A stretch of DNA of 64,000 bases from Lachnospiraceae bacterium 10-1 (GTDB taxonomy: Bacteria > Bacillota > Clostridia > Lachnospirales > Lachnospiraceae): contig KE159820.1 of assembly GCA_000403495.2 (NCBI GenBank), positions 62,001 to 126,000 of the forward strand. Reading direction: 5' to 3'. Positions 53,110 to 61,318 of the stretch are shown here, piece after piece. How positions within the stretch are numbered: the first letter of the stretch is position 1; every line of letters begins with the position of its first letter. The notes below the pieces were generated by a model, which was not told the DNA's origin, ran no database searches, and saw only the letters and a program-made list of their open reading frames with translations. A program made the position numbers and the translations under genes.

Positions 53110-54588
53110 CTAAAAACTGTATAGTCTGTGCATGGAATTATCCATGTTACATAAAACCGTATGGCTGTAGCTCTTTTGTATTAATTTTGCTTTTAGTAAA
53201 CCATACTTTTCATCATCCCACAAATTCATAAATTCTTCAGGATCTACATCAAGGTCATATAATTCCCCATATTCTTTTCCATGGTAGCAGATTAGTTTGT
53301 ATCTTCCGTCAAAATACATAGTTGCATCTATGTCTTCATGGGTTCCCTTAAGGGAATGATAAAATTCTGAATATACGGCATCCTTAAAGTAATGAGGATC
53401 AGCTTCACCTGTAAGTATTTTATAAAAGCTTTTTCCCTGCATAAAATAAGGTACTTCCAGGCCGGCAGCTTCCATAAGCGTTGGCGCAATATCCACCAGT
53501 TCCACTAAACCGTCACATTTTACATCCTGCTTAAAAACAGAAGGACAGGAAATAATCAACGGAATATGAACCAGTGCTTCATAAAAATATGCCCCTTTCC
53601 AATATAATCCATGATCGCCATTCATTTCTCCGTGGTCACTCATGAAAATAACAATTGTATGGTCGCGTTGGCCAGATTCCTCCAGATAATCAAGAAGCCT
53701 GCCCAGCTGGTCATCTATCAATTCTATCTCCGCATAATAATCACGAAAATGCTCTCTTTTTTCCTCTTCACTTAAATTTCCAATCGGTTCAGCCTGTCCA
53801 TCCTGTCCCCCATAAATTACATCTTTTTGCTGATGAGGCGGTTTATTGTTCATTTCCCCGTCCTTCCAAAGAGGAAGAGGCATATCTTCTATTTTCAGAC
53901 GATCCTTATACTCCTGTGGCGGATCTAGCGGCGGATGAGGATCAAAGGGATTAATGCTTATCAGCCAGGGAGTTGACTCGCTGCGGTTATTTTCTATAAA
54001 TTCTATCGCTTTCTCCACGCAAAATGTTGTCTGATGGTACTTGGCCGGCACCCCTACCTGCTTTCCGGAAAAAGCCGGATTTGCCTTAGGCGGCCATGTT
54101 GCCATAGTCATAAATTTTCCACCATAAATATCTTCCCAGCGTACACCTTTTTCTGCCAGCCAGGTTTGATATTTATTCTCTCCTTCAGCCCAGTCATTAT
54201 GGGGATGATGGCTGTACTCAAAATACGTATATCCATCATCTGTACGTTTTTCTACCTTCCCTTCTGCTGATGTCAAATGAAGTTTTCCGGTCAGTCCGCA
54301 GGTATATCCGTTATCTGCAAGAAGTCTTGTAACCAGTTTTTCATCCTTTGAAAACTTATCGTTTCCGTTAAAAATAGTTTTAGTGCTTCTCGGATACCGC
54401 CCTGTTAAAAAGCATGCCCGACTGGGCGTACAAACCGGCGATTGCGTATATGCCCTTGTAAATGCCACGCCTGTCTTTACCAGACGGTCAATATTGGGCG
54501 TTTTAATATAAGAATTACCAAGGCTGTGAATCGTATCCCAGCGCTGTTGATCTGTGCAAAACCATACTACATTTAATTTCTTATTCAA
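53110..54588 (-). CDS. Cys-type sulfatase (cytoplasmic)
   Basis: About 492 residues, alkaline-phosphatase-fold sulfatase. CTDQQRWDT supplies N-terminal metal ligands. SPVCTPSRACFLTGRYP is the sulfatase signature, with Cys53 converted to formylglycine by the maturase. FMSDHGEMNGDHGLYWKG gives later metal ligands. No signal peptide is present, so it works inside the cell on an imported sulfate ester. The start is uncertain: TTG (used here) or GTG four codons earlier, both overlapping or touching the upstream ATPase stop. It is the last gene of the NitT/TauT-type transporter operon. Substrate unknown. Confidence 0.93.
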   Translation of the reverse strand: MNKKLNVVWFCTDQQRWDTIHSLGNSYIKTPNIDRLVKTGVAFTRAYTQSPVCTPSRACFLTGRYPRSTKTIFNGNDKFSKDEKLVTRLLADNGYTCGLTGKLHLTSAEGKVEKRTDDGYTYFEYSHHPHNDWAEGENKYQTWLAEKGVRWEDIYGGKFMTMATWPPKANPAFSGKQVGVPAKYHQTTFCVEKAIEFIENNRSESTPWLISINPFDPHPPLDPPQEYKDRLKIEDMPLPLWKDGEMNNKPPHQQKDVIYGGQDGQAEPIGNLSEEEKREHFRDYYAEIELIDDQLGRLLDYLEESGQRDHTIVIFMSDHGEMNGDHGLYWKGAYFYEALVHIPLIISCPSVFKQDVKCDGLVELVDIAPTLMEAAGLEVPYFMQGKSFYKILTGEADPHYFKDAVYSEFYHSLKGTHEDIDATMYFDGRYKLICYHGKEYGELYDLDVDPEEFMNLWDDEKYGLLKAKLIQKSYSHTVLCNMDNSMHRLYSF

Positions 54589-54590
54589 CC

Positions 54591-55334
54591 TTACCACCAC
54601 CTTATAAGTTCCGTAACCTGATTACGAAGTTCAACAAATTTAGGAGACGCTATATCACGAGGACGTGGAAGATCATTTACCAGTGTTTCCTTCACAGTTG
54701 TGGGTTTATTTGTAAGCACCATGATCTTATTGCCCAGATATACTGCCTCTTCAATATTATGTGTAATAAAAATAACCGTTGTTTTCGTCATTTCCCAAAG
54801 CTTAACCAGTTCATCTTCCAACTTAAAACGTAATTCAATGTCTAACTGTCCATAGGGCTCATCCATAAGTAAAAGTTCCGGTTCTGTCGCAAAGGCCCTG
54901 GCAATACTAACCCTTTGAAGCATACTTGCTGAAAGCTGCTTGGGATAATAATTTCTGTATTTTGTCAATCCTACAATATCCAGATATTTCTCCACCCGTT
55001 CCTTTTTTTCTCCAGAAGATATTTTTTTCAAATTTAAACCAAATCGAACATTTTCTTCCACTGTCAGCCAGGGCATGGTTGAGTCTCCCTGAAAAATGTA
55101 GGCAATATTTTGTTCTTTTGTATTTACCTGCTTTCCATCCAATAAAATTTCACCGGATGTAATCTGATAAATATTTACAAGGCTGTTAAGAAATGTAGTT
55201 TTGCCACATCCTGTAGGTCCCACTACGCACAAAAGATCTCCATCCATAACCTCAAACGAAACATCATTCAGTACAAGCAGATCTCCAAATTTTTTTGTTA
55301 AGTGATTTACACTTACTTTTACATTATCGCTCAT
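54591..55334 (-). CDS. NitT/TauT-type ABC transporter ATPase 2
   Basis: 247 residues, SsuB/TauB-like importer ATPase. Walker A is GPTGCGKTTFLNSL and Walker B is LLLMDEPYGQLD, with FITHNIEEAVYLG holding the switch His. The signature is LSASMLQRVSIARA, with a non-classical start (LSASM for LSGGM). It starts 1 nt after the other ATPase and resembles it closely, so the importer may have two different ATPases, each with its own permease. It stands directly before the sulfatase gene. Confidence 0.93.
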   Translation of the reverse strand: MSDNVKVSVNHLTKKFGDLLVLNDVSFEVMDGDLLCVVGPTGCGKTTFLNSLVNIYQITSGEILLDGKQVNTKEQNIAYIFQGDSTMPWLTVEENVRFGLNLKKISSGEKKERVEKYLDIVGLTKYRNYYPKQLSASMLQRVSIARAFATEPELLLMDEPYGQLDIELRFKLEDELVKLWEMTKTTVIFITHNIEEAVYLGNKIMVLTNKPTTVKETLVNDLPRPRDIASPKFVELRNQVTELIRWW

Positions 55335-55335
55335 T

Positions 55336-56115
55336 TTAACCCTCCAACTGTGAACTGTCCAGTATTCCTGTTATTTCTTTGCGGAGTGCTAAAAATTCTT
55401 CAGAAACCAGATCCCGCGGTCTTGGCAAGTCAATCCTGTACTCTTTTTTTACCGTGGCAGGACAATTTGTCAAAACAATGATTCTGTCCGCAAGATAGAT
55501 TGCCTCCTCAATATTATTTGTTACAAAAATTACCGTTCTCTTTTCGCTACTCCAGATTCTTTGCAGTTCTTCCTGCATCATATAGCGAGTCTGTGCATCC
55601 AGCGCGCCAAAAGGCTCATCCATAAGCATTACTTCCGGCTCGTTACAATATGCCCTGGCAATACCCACGCGCTGCTTCATTCCTCCTGAAAGCTGCACCG
55701 GAAAGGATTTCTCAAATCCATTCAGTCCAACAAGATCAATATATTTTTGTGCGTGTTTCTGCCTCTCTTTTTTATTTACCCCTTTAATTTTCAATCCGTA
55801 TTCAACATTCTGCATGGCCGTCATCCAGGGAAATAAGGAAATAGACTGAAATACTACTCCCCGGGAAACATCAGGTTTTTCTATTTTTTTCCCGTCTGCC
55901 AGCATTTTACCTGTTGTAGCGCTTTCAAATCCTGCTATCATATTAATAATCGTAGTTTTCCCACACTGCCCTGGTCCGAAAAGAACAAGAAATTCATTTT
56001 CTTCTGCCGAAAAATTCAGATTACGGACAACCTCATGTTCTCCCTCAGGTGTCTGAAAAACCTTACCAACATTAACACAGTCAATTATCGTTTTTATCTT
56101 CCGCTCTTGTTCCAT
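55336..56115 (-). CDS. NitT/TauT-type ABC transporter ATPase 1
   Basis: About 259 residues. Walker A is GPGQCGKTTIINM (Gln where Ser or Cys is commoner), signature LSGGMKQRVGIARA, Walker B VMLMDEPFGALD, and FVTNNIEEAIYLAD where the switch His is replaced by Asn (TNN rather than THD). That change suggests weaker hydrolysis at this site, which pairs with the second ATPase. It overlaps the permease gene upstream by up to 28 nt. GTG or ATG starts two codons apart are both possible. Confidence 0.93.
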   Translation of the reverse strand: MEQERKIKTIIDCVNVGKVFQTPEGEHEVVRNLNFSAEENEFLVLFGPGQCGKTTIINMIAGFESATTGKMLADGKKIEKPDVSRGVVFQSISLFPWMTAMQNVEYGLKIKGVNKKERQKHAQKYIDLVGLNGFEKSFPVQLSGGMKQRVGIARAYCNEPEVMLMDEPFGALDAQTRYMMQEELQRIWSSEKRTVIFVTNNIEEAIYLADRIIVLTNCPATVKKEYRIDLPRPRDLVSEEFLALRKEITGILDSSQLEG

Positions 56116-56879
56116 CGGCACATAACTCCTTCAATTGTTCTCATGATACAGGTCAAAACAAAACCACCAATACCAATCATGATAATGCCTGCAAGTATCT
56201 GAGTCATATTATTATTATCCATACCTGCCTGAATAATCCAGCCAAGTCCATTTTCAGCCTTTATCATTTCGGCAGCTACCACACTGGCCCAGCTACAGGA
56301 AATTCCCACCTGCAGGCCTGCAAATATAGCAGGAACAGACGCTGGTATCACGATTGTCCTGAAAATCTGTCCTTCTTTTGCCCCAAGCATACGTGCAGCA
56401 TTAATTACCTGTGGATCAACATTTGCCGAACCTGTCATTGCATTTAATGTTGTATTGGCAAATGCAGCCAATATAATTAAAAATATTTTTGCCTGCTCAC
56501 CAAGCCCTAACCAGATAATAGAGATTGGTATCCATGCAATAGGGGGAATTGGGCGGATAATGCGGTACAAGGGATTAAAAATTGCTTTAGCCAGCTCATA
56601 ACGCCCCATCAAAAGCCCCAGAGAGACGCCAAGCATCGATCCAATGCAAAAACCAATCAGCACTCTGCGTAAGCTGTTAAATGTATGCATTATCAAGCTG
56701 CATTTTCCAACTGTACCTGTAATATACCCGCCCATAGCCTTAAGCACGGTTCCCGGATTTGGCAGAAGGTTTCCAAGATCTGTCTTCTGCGTTGCCCACC
56801 ACCACAATCCTAAAAATGCTCCTATAGAAATTATTGCACATAAAACTGACAGTAGTCGTTCTTTTACCTTATCGTTCAT
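56094..56879 (-). CDS. NitT/TauT-type ABC transporter permease 2
   Basis: 261 residues, six membrane spans, SsuC-like. A permease loop pattern is visible: NAARMLGAKEGQIFRTIVIPASVPAIFAGLQVGI, the EAA motif that contacts the ATPase. RPIPPIAWIPISIIWLGLGE is the typical SsuC/TauC segment. The ATG overlaps the stop of the other permease by 4 nt (ATGA). It is related to the first permease but not identical. A heterodimeric channel is inferred. Confidence 0.93.
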   Translation of the reverse strand: MNDKVKERLLSVLCAIISIGAFLGLWWWATQKTDLGNLLPNPGTVLKAMGGYITGTVGKCSLIMHTFNSLRRVLIGFCIGSMLGVSLGLLMGRYELAKAIFNPLYRIIRPIPPIAWIPISIIWLGLGEQAKIFLIILAAFANTTLNAMTGSANVDPQVINAARMLGAKEGQIFRTIVIPASVPAIFAGLQVGISCSWASVVAAEMIKAENGLGWIIQAGMDNNNMTQILAGIIMIGIGGFVLTCIMRTIEGVMCRWNKSGR

Positions 56880-57667
56880 TCCGCATTCATTCCTTTCGCA
56901 ACTTTCCTTTCCAGATAGTGCAAAACCGTATCAAGCACAAGGCCTACTATTCCAATCATCAGCATACCTACAAACACCAGCGCCGGTTTTGAAGAATAGC
57001 GCCCCTGCTGAATCATATACCCTAAACCTTCGGACGCTGCCAGCAATTCCGCTGCAACAAGAGCCATCCATGCTGCTCCCATAGCCACTCTTAAGCCTGT
57101 AAAAATCATTGGAAGAGCCGTAGGAACCGCAATCCTGAACAGCTTCTGGATATTCGTAGCGCCAAATACATCCCCTACCCACAAATGCTCTTCTTTCGTC
57201 TGCCTGATACCTGTATAACTGTTTACGATACAGGCAACTGCTGTGCTTAAAAAAATTACAGCCGCCTTAGAAGTGATTCCTATTCCGAAAAGAAGTATAA
57301 ACATTGGGATCCATGCAAGTCCGGGAACTGGACGGATCAGGTCGAAAAGAGGTCTCACAAGGCGATCCACCCATTTCGACCATGCCATCATAATTCCCAC
57401 TGGAACCCCAAACAAAACCCCAAGAAAATATCCCAAAAGGGCCACTTTTAAGCTTGAAATCAAATGAACCGGCAACGTTGCTCCATCAGGCGCTTTTGTA
57501 TACAGTTTTTGAATAAAAGTTTTTACCACTGTGAGCGGTCCGGGAAAAACTGTTTCCGCCTTCAAGTGCAATACATTTATACACAAATACCAAACTATGA
57601 CCACAAAAGAGACTGAGCATATTGAAATTAATGTATATTTCCATTTTTTATTTTTTGCCTTCATCAT
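56876..57667 (-). CDS. NitT/TauT-type ABC transporter permease 1
   Basis: 263 residues with an N-terminal helix and five further spans. LIRPVPGLAWIPMFILLFGIG and the EAA loop (DVFGATNIQKLFRIAVPTALPMIFTGLRVAMG) identify the SsuC/TauC family. GGAG lies 6 nt before the first of two adjacent ATGs. It follows the binding-protein gene by 29 nt and overlaps permease 2. It is an inner component of the importer for the presumed sulfated substrate. Confidence 0.93.
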   Translation of the reverse strand: MMKAKNKKWKYTLISICSVSFVVIVWYLCINVLHLKAETVFPGPLTVVKTFIQKLYTKAPDGATLPVHLISSLKVALLGYFLGVLFGVPVGIMMAWSKWVDRLVRPLFDLIRPVPGLAWIPMFILLFGIGITSKAAVIFLSTAVACIVNSYTGIRQTKEEHLWVGDVFGATNIQKLFRIAVPTALPMIFTGLRVAMGAAWMALVAAELLAASEGLGYMIQQGRYSSKPALVFVGMLMIGIVGLVLDTVLHYLERKVAKGMNAE

Positions 57668-57696
57668 TCACATCTCCAACTTTCATCTTCATCAAG

Positions 57697-58863
57697 CTAC
57701 TTATTTGCTGACCATCCTTTAACAGAAGAAATGTACTTATTATCAATACTTGCTTTTACATTTTCTAAATCTTCCTGCGTAATCTTATCATTTGAGAGAA
57801 GGAATTCTCCCGCAAATTCCATAAATCCACCTAATGCATATTCTCCTTCATCAACTGAATCAAGCGTAAAGTAACTCTTTAAACTACATTCATTAATTAC
57901 ATCCTGCTCACTATACTCAAGGCCTTCTCCTACATACCACTCATATGCCACTGCCACCCTGTTGTCCTGATTATTAAGCATATCTTCACATGCCCTGTAA
58001 TAGCAGTATAAGAAAAGTTCCACATCCTGACTTCTTTCTTCAATCAATTCATTCTGACAGTAAATTGCATCTATAATATCCTGCTCTGAAATCTGATTAT
58101 AGTCCGCTGCTCTCACATAGCCATCGGCTTCAAGATATGCAGCATAAGTCGGATTAACAGCAATCATATCCCCTTCGCCAGACGTAAATGCCGCAAGTCC
58201 TGATGAATAATCAAGGTTTGTAAAAGTAAACTGTGTTGCATCATACCCAAAATATGCCATATATGCTATTGCATTCATTTGTGCAGTTGTATTCATAGGG
58301 CCAAGGATAACTGCATCTTTCAGTGTATCGGTACTTCCGTAAACTCCATTCTCGTCGGGACCAGTTGCATAAATATCACTGTCCGGTCTGCAATAAATTG
58401 TTTCACCCTGAATGGTTAAGCATCCATCTCCAATATACGTATACATGCCTGTAGAAAGTGCATAAACGGAAGCCATTCCGGACACTGCAATATCACACTC
58501 ATCTGCTGCCATTGCTTCATTTACCAGCGTGCCCTGTGATCCGAAATTTACAATTTCAACATCAAGTCCCACTTCTTCATAATAGCCTTCCTTATAAGCA
58601 TACCATGCAGGAAGTCCTACCCAGTTTGCCAAAGTACCTATTACCAACTTTTCTCCTGAAGCTGCCGGCATTGTTGTTTGTGCTGTTTCTGTTTCTTCTT
58701 CCGGCTGCTGTTCCCCTGATTCTTCTGTCGTGGTTTCCGTCTGCACAGGTGTTTCCTCTGGTGTTTTTGCTTCCTCTTTGCTGTTTCCACATGCAGTAGC
58801 AGACATCACCATTACTGTTGCCAGCAAAATTGCCAACATTTTTTTTGCTTTCCCATACATCAT
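57697..58863 (-). CDS. NitT/TauT-type substrate-binding lipoprotein
   Basis: 388 residues. The signal peptide ends in lipobox SATAC with Cys at 25, then a Glu/Thr/Gln-rich linker to about residue 65. The SsuA/TauA/NMT1-like binding fold begins at VIGTLANWVGLPAWYAYKEGYYEEVGLDVEIV, with NEAMAADECDIAVSGM following. It captures the substrate outside and hands it to the two permeases. GGAGG stands before the ATG. It is the first transporter gene and follows the zinc dehydrogenase by 53 nt. Aliphatic sulfonate, taurine or an aromatic/sulfate ester ligand are all compatible. Confidence 0.93.
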   Translation of the reverse strand: MMYGKAKKMLAILLATVMVMSATACGNSKEEAKTPEETPVQTETTTEESGEQQPEEETETAQTTMPAASGEKLVIGTLANWVGLPAWYAYKEGYYEEVGLDVEIVNFGSQGTLVNEAMAADECDIAVSGMASVYALSTGMYTYIGDGCLTIQGETIYCRPDSDIYATGPDENGVYGSTDTLKDAVILGPMNTTAQMNAIAYMAYFGYDATQFTFTNLDYSSGLAAFTSGEGDMIAVNPTYAAYLEADGYVRAADYNQISEQDIIDAIYCQNELIEERSQDVELFLYCYYRACEDMLNNQDNRVAVAYEWYVGEGLEYSEQDVINECSLKSYFTLDSVDEGEYALGGFMEFAGEFLLSNDKITQEDLENVKASIDNKYISSVKGWSANK

Positions 58864-58916
58864 TTTTACTTCCTCCTTTTTGTTAATTGTTATTAATATT
58901 GGTAAAATATTTTCTT

Positions 58917-59942
58917 TTACTCCTGTACATCAATCAATACCTTCATCGTATTTTCTTTATTAGTATCAATGTACTCATATGCTTCCTGATATTGTTTAAA
59001 GGAAAAATGATTCGTCATCAACCTTACAAGATTAATCTTTTTATCTTTAACTAATTGTATTGCTTCTAAATAATCTTCGTGTCGATACATCATAGTCGTA
59101 TTTAAATCCAATTCATGATCATTTAATACTGCCAGATCTACATTTGCCATTTTTCCAAACACAGCAACCAAAATGATCTGGCTTCCTTTTCTGGCATATT
59201 TAATTGCCTGCCCTATAGATACATCATTACCTGCACAATCATAAATAATATCTGCCTTATCTTTTCCAAAGCATTCTAAAACAGCCTCTCCAAAATCTTT
59301 GCTTTTTGTATTTACCACAAGGTCAATTCCGCACTCCCTGACAATTTCCAATCTACACTCGCTGATATCCGAAACCAGAACTGATCTTGCTCCCTTTGCC
59401 TTAGCTGCCTGTGCTACTAAATTTCCAATAGGGCCAGCCCCAATGATTACTATATTTTTATCTGTGATATCTCCTGACTGGTTCACTGCATGTACCGCAA
59501 CTGCCAATGGTTCAATCATTGCTCCTTCATCATAACTGATCTCTTCAGGAAGCAGTGTGATTTTATCTGCATCTACTGCAAAATATTCTGATGCAGTACC
59601 AGTGGTCTGAAAACCCATCACTTTTAAGTTTTCACAAAGGTTATACTTTCCTGTCCGACATAAGTAGCATGTCCCACAAGTAACCTGCGGTTCTATGGTT
59701 ACTTTCTGTCCAACACAAAACCCTTCAACCTTATTCCCCAGCTTTACAATTTCACCTGATACTTCATGCCCTTGTGTAATTGGATAACTGGTAAATGGAT
59801 GGGTTCCATGATATACATGAATATCAGATCCACAAATTCCGATCTTCATAATTTTCACAAGCACTTCCTGTTCTTTAGGTTCTGGAATAGGAATTTCACG
59901 AAATACAATTTTTTTTGGTTCCGTCATCACCTGCTGTAACAT
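58917..59942 (-). CDS. zinc-dependent medium-chain alcohol dehydrogenase (sorbitol/threonine DH-like), copy 2
   Basis: 341 residues. The catalytic zinc site GICGSDIHVYHGTHPF and GHEVSGEIV, the structural zinc cysteines in CGTCYLCRTGKYNLC, and the cofactor loop VIIGAGPIGNLVAQAAK are all present. The family oxidises secondary alcohols of polyols and sugars with NAD(P). It follows its paralogue by 83 nt and precedes the transporter. A perfect 16-bp hairpin sits just before its ribosome-binding site. Substrate is probably the alcohol set free, or carried, by the imported compound. Confidence 0.93.
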   Translation of the reverse strand: MLQQVMTEPKKIVFREIPIPEPKEQEVLVKIMKIGICGSDIHVYHGTHPFTSYPITQGHEVSGEIVKLGNKVEGFCVGQKVTIEPQVTCGTCYLCRTGKYNLCENLKVMGFQTTGTASEYFAVDADKITLLPEEISYDEGAMIEPLAVAVHAVNQSGDITDKNIVIIGAGPIGNLVAQAAKAKGARSVLVSDISECRLEIVRECGIDLVVNTKSKDFGEAVLECFGKDKADIIYDCAGNDVSIGQAIKYARKGSQIILVAVFGKMANVDLAVLNDHELDLNTTMMYRHEDYLEAIQLVKDKKINLVRLMTNHFSFKQYQEAYEYIDTNKENTMKVLIDVQE

Positions 59943-59953
59943 GTCATCACCTC

Positions 59954-60001
59954 TTATATATTATACTTTGATAAATTGTTTTATTAAAGTATAATATATA
60001 A
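59954..60001 (-). promoter_or_regulatory. perfect 16-bp inverted repeat between the two dehydrogenase genes
   Basis: TTATATATTATACTTT and its exact complement are separated by 16 nt. The element reaches the ribosome-binding region of the downstream dehydrogenase. There is no U-run, so an RNA stability or translation element, or an operator, is more likely than a terminator. Confidence 0.5.
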
Positions 60002-60025
60002 ATGCAAATAATGCAATAGTTAGTT

Positions 60026-61054
60026 CTAATTTTTAGGAACTATTAGTACTTTTATTGAATCATTGGACATTTGCATTTGTATCGCCCCGTTCACCTCTTC
60101 CAAGCAATACTTATGTGTGATAATTGGTGCTATTTGAAGTTTTCTGCTATTAATCAGTTTTACAGCCCTTAAATGTGTATCAGGGTTTATGAAAGAACCT
60201 GATATTTTTAATTCTTTTTGATAGATGTCAAATAAAGGAAGGGGAAATTCCGCCCCTGTCTCCGGCACACTAAACAACAATATGCCTGCTCCTTTTCCAG
60301 CGATTTCAAAAGCCTGTCTCGTTGCAGCTAATCTGCCCACACACTCAATTACCACATCAACATGGTCCTCTCCGATTACTTTCTTTATCTGCTCTTTTAA
60401 ATTTCCTGATGCCGGATCAACTACTGCATCTGCACCAACTTGAAGGCCGATTCTTCTGCGCATTTCTACTGGTTCGCTTAAAATAACCTTTGATGCACCT
60501 TTCAATTTTGCCAATTGAACCATAATAAGGCCAATAGCTCCTCCTCCTATCACACATACAGTATCCCCTTCTTTTATTTCACTCCTTTCAATCCCGTGCA
60601 GGCAGCATGCAACGGGTTCCGCCATAGCGCCTTCTTCAAAACTTACAAATTCCTCCAAAAGAAACGCCTGCGTCTGTGGAACTACACAATATTCCTGAAA
60701 TCCTCCATCCTGATTTACGCCAATTGCATGTAATGATTCACAAAGCTGTTTTTTTCCATTCCTGCAATACGCACATCTACCACAATAAATATTAGGATCT
60801 ACCGTAACTTTGTCTCCAACTTTAAAATTATTTACTTCTTCTCCAATTTCAACCACTATCCCTGAGAATTCATGTCCCAGAACAATCGGCGGCGTCACCT
60901 CAGCAGAACCTCTCTCCCCATGATAAATATGTACATCCGTGCCGCATACTCCACAGGCTTTCACTTCTACCAAAATTTCATTCTTTTTCACGGATGGACG
61001 AGCAGCATTTTCAATTCTTATATCATTCACACCATAAAAAACAGATCGCTTCAT
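60026..61054 (-). CDS. zinc-dependent medium-chain alcohol dehydrogenase, copy 1
   Basis: About 342 residues. CGVCGTDVHIYHGERGSAEV plus GHEFSGIVVEIGEE form the catalytic zinc site, CGRCAYCRNGKKQLC the structural zinc site, and CVIGGGAIGLIMVQLAKLKGA the cofactor loop. It is a sorbitol/threonine-dehydrogenase-like enzyme, related to the one downstream. Start set by AAAGGAGG 7 nt before MKRSVFYG; the frame is open 18 codons further. It is the first gene of the sulfatase-transporter operon, behind a good promoter. Two oxidations of the same substrate is a reasonable guess. Confidence 0.93.
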   Translation of the reverse strand: MKRSVFYGVNDIRIENAARPSVKKNEILVEVKACGVCGTDVHIYHGERGSAEVTPPIVLGHEFSGIVVEIGEEVNNFKVGDKVTVDPNIYCGRCAYCRNGKKQLCESLHAIGVNQDGGFQEYCVVPQTQAFLLEEFVSFEEGAMAEPVACCLHGIERSEIKEGDTVCVIGGGAIGLIMVQLAKLKGASKVILSEPVEMRRRIGLQVGADAVVDPASGNLKEQIKKVIGEDHVDVVIECVGRLAATRQAFEIAGKGAGILLFSVPETGAEFPLPLFDIYQKELKISGSFINPDTHLRAVKLINSRKLQIAPIITHKYCLEEVNGAIQMQMSNDSIKVLIVPKN

Positions 61055-61106
61055 GCATTTTCCTCCTTTACTTTTTAAATATATTTTAATAAGTCCGGAT
61101 GCAACC

Positions 61107-61135
61107 ATCTTACTCTATATGTGCATTTTTTGCAA
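61107..61135 (-). promoter_or_regulatory. promoter of the dehydrogenase-transporter-sulfatase operon
   Basis: Minus-strand TTGCAA, 17-nt spacer, TAAGAT. Upstream, two copies of ATTTTGCATA (plus strand 61166-61175 and 61192-61201) could bind a regulator. The rest of 61136-61253 is AT-rich without genes. Confidence 0.5.
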
Positions 61136-61253
61136 TACCAAGTTTAAATATTTATTTTTTTCATCATTTTGCATAAATTTTAATTGTTTTTATTTTGCAT
61201 ATCTTCTTATTTTATAAAAATGAAACATATCTTTTTTATTGTTATTTGAAAAG

Positions 61254-61294
61254 AAGATACCTTTTAAAGATTTTAAGTCTTTAAAAGGTATCTT
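61254..61294. terminator. terminator after the alpha-galactosidase gene
   Basis: Perfect 17-bp stem AAGATACCTTTTAAAGA/TCTTTAAAAGGTATCTT with a 7-nt loop. It is the strongest hairpin in the window and separates the alpha-galactosidase from the sulfatase operon. Confidence 0.85.
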
Positions 61295-61318
61295 TTTTCC
61301 CTTATATGTTTCTAACAC

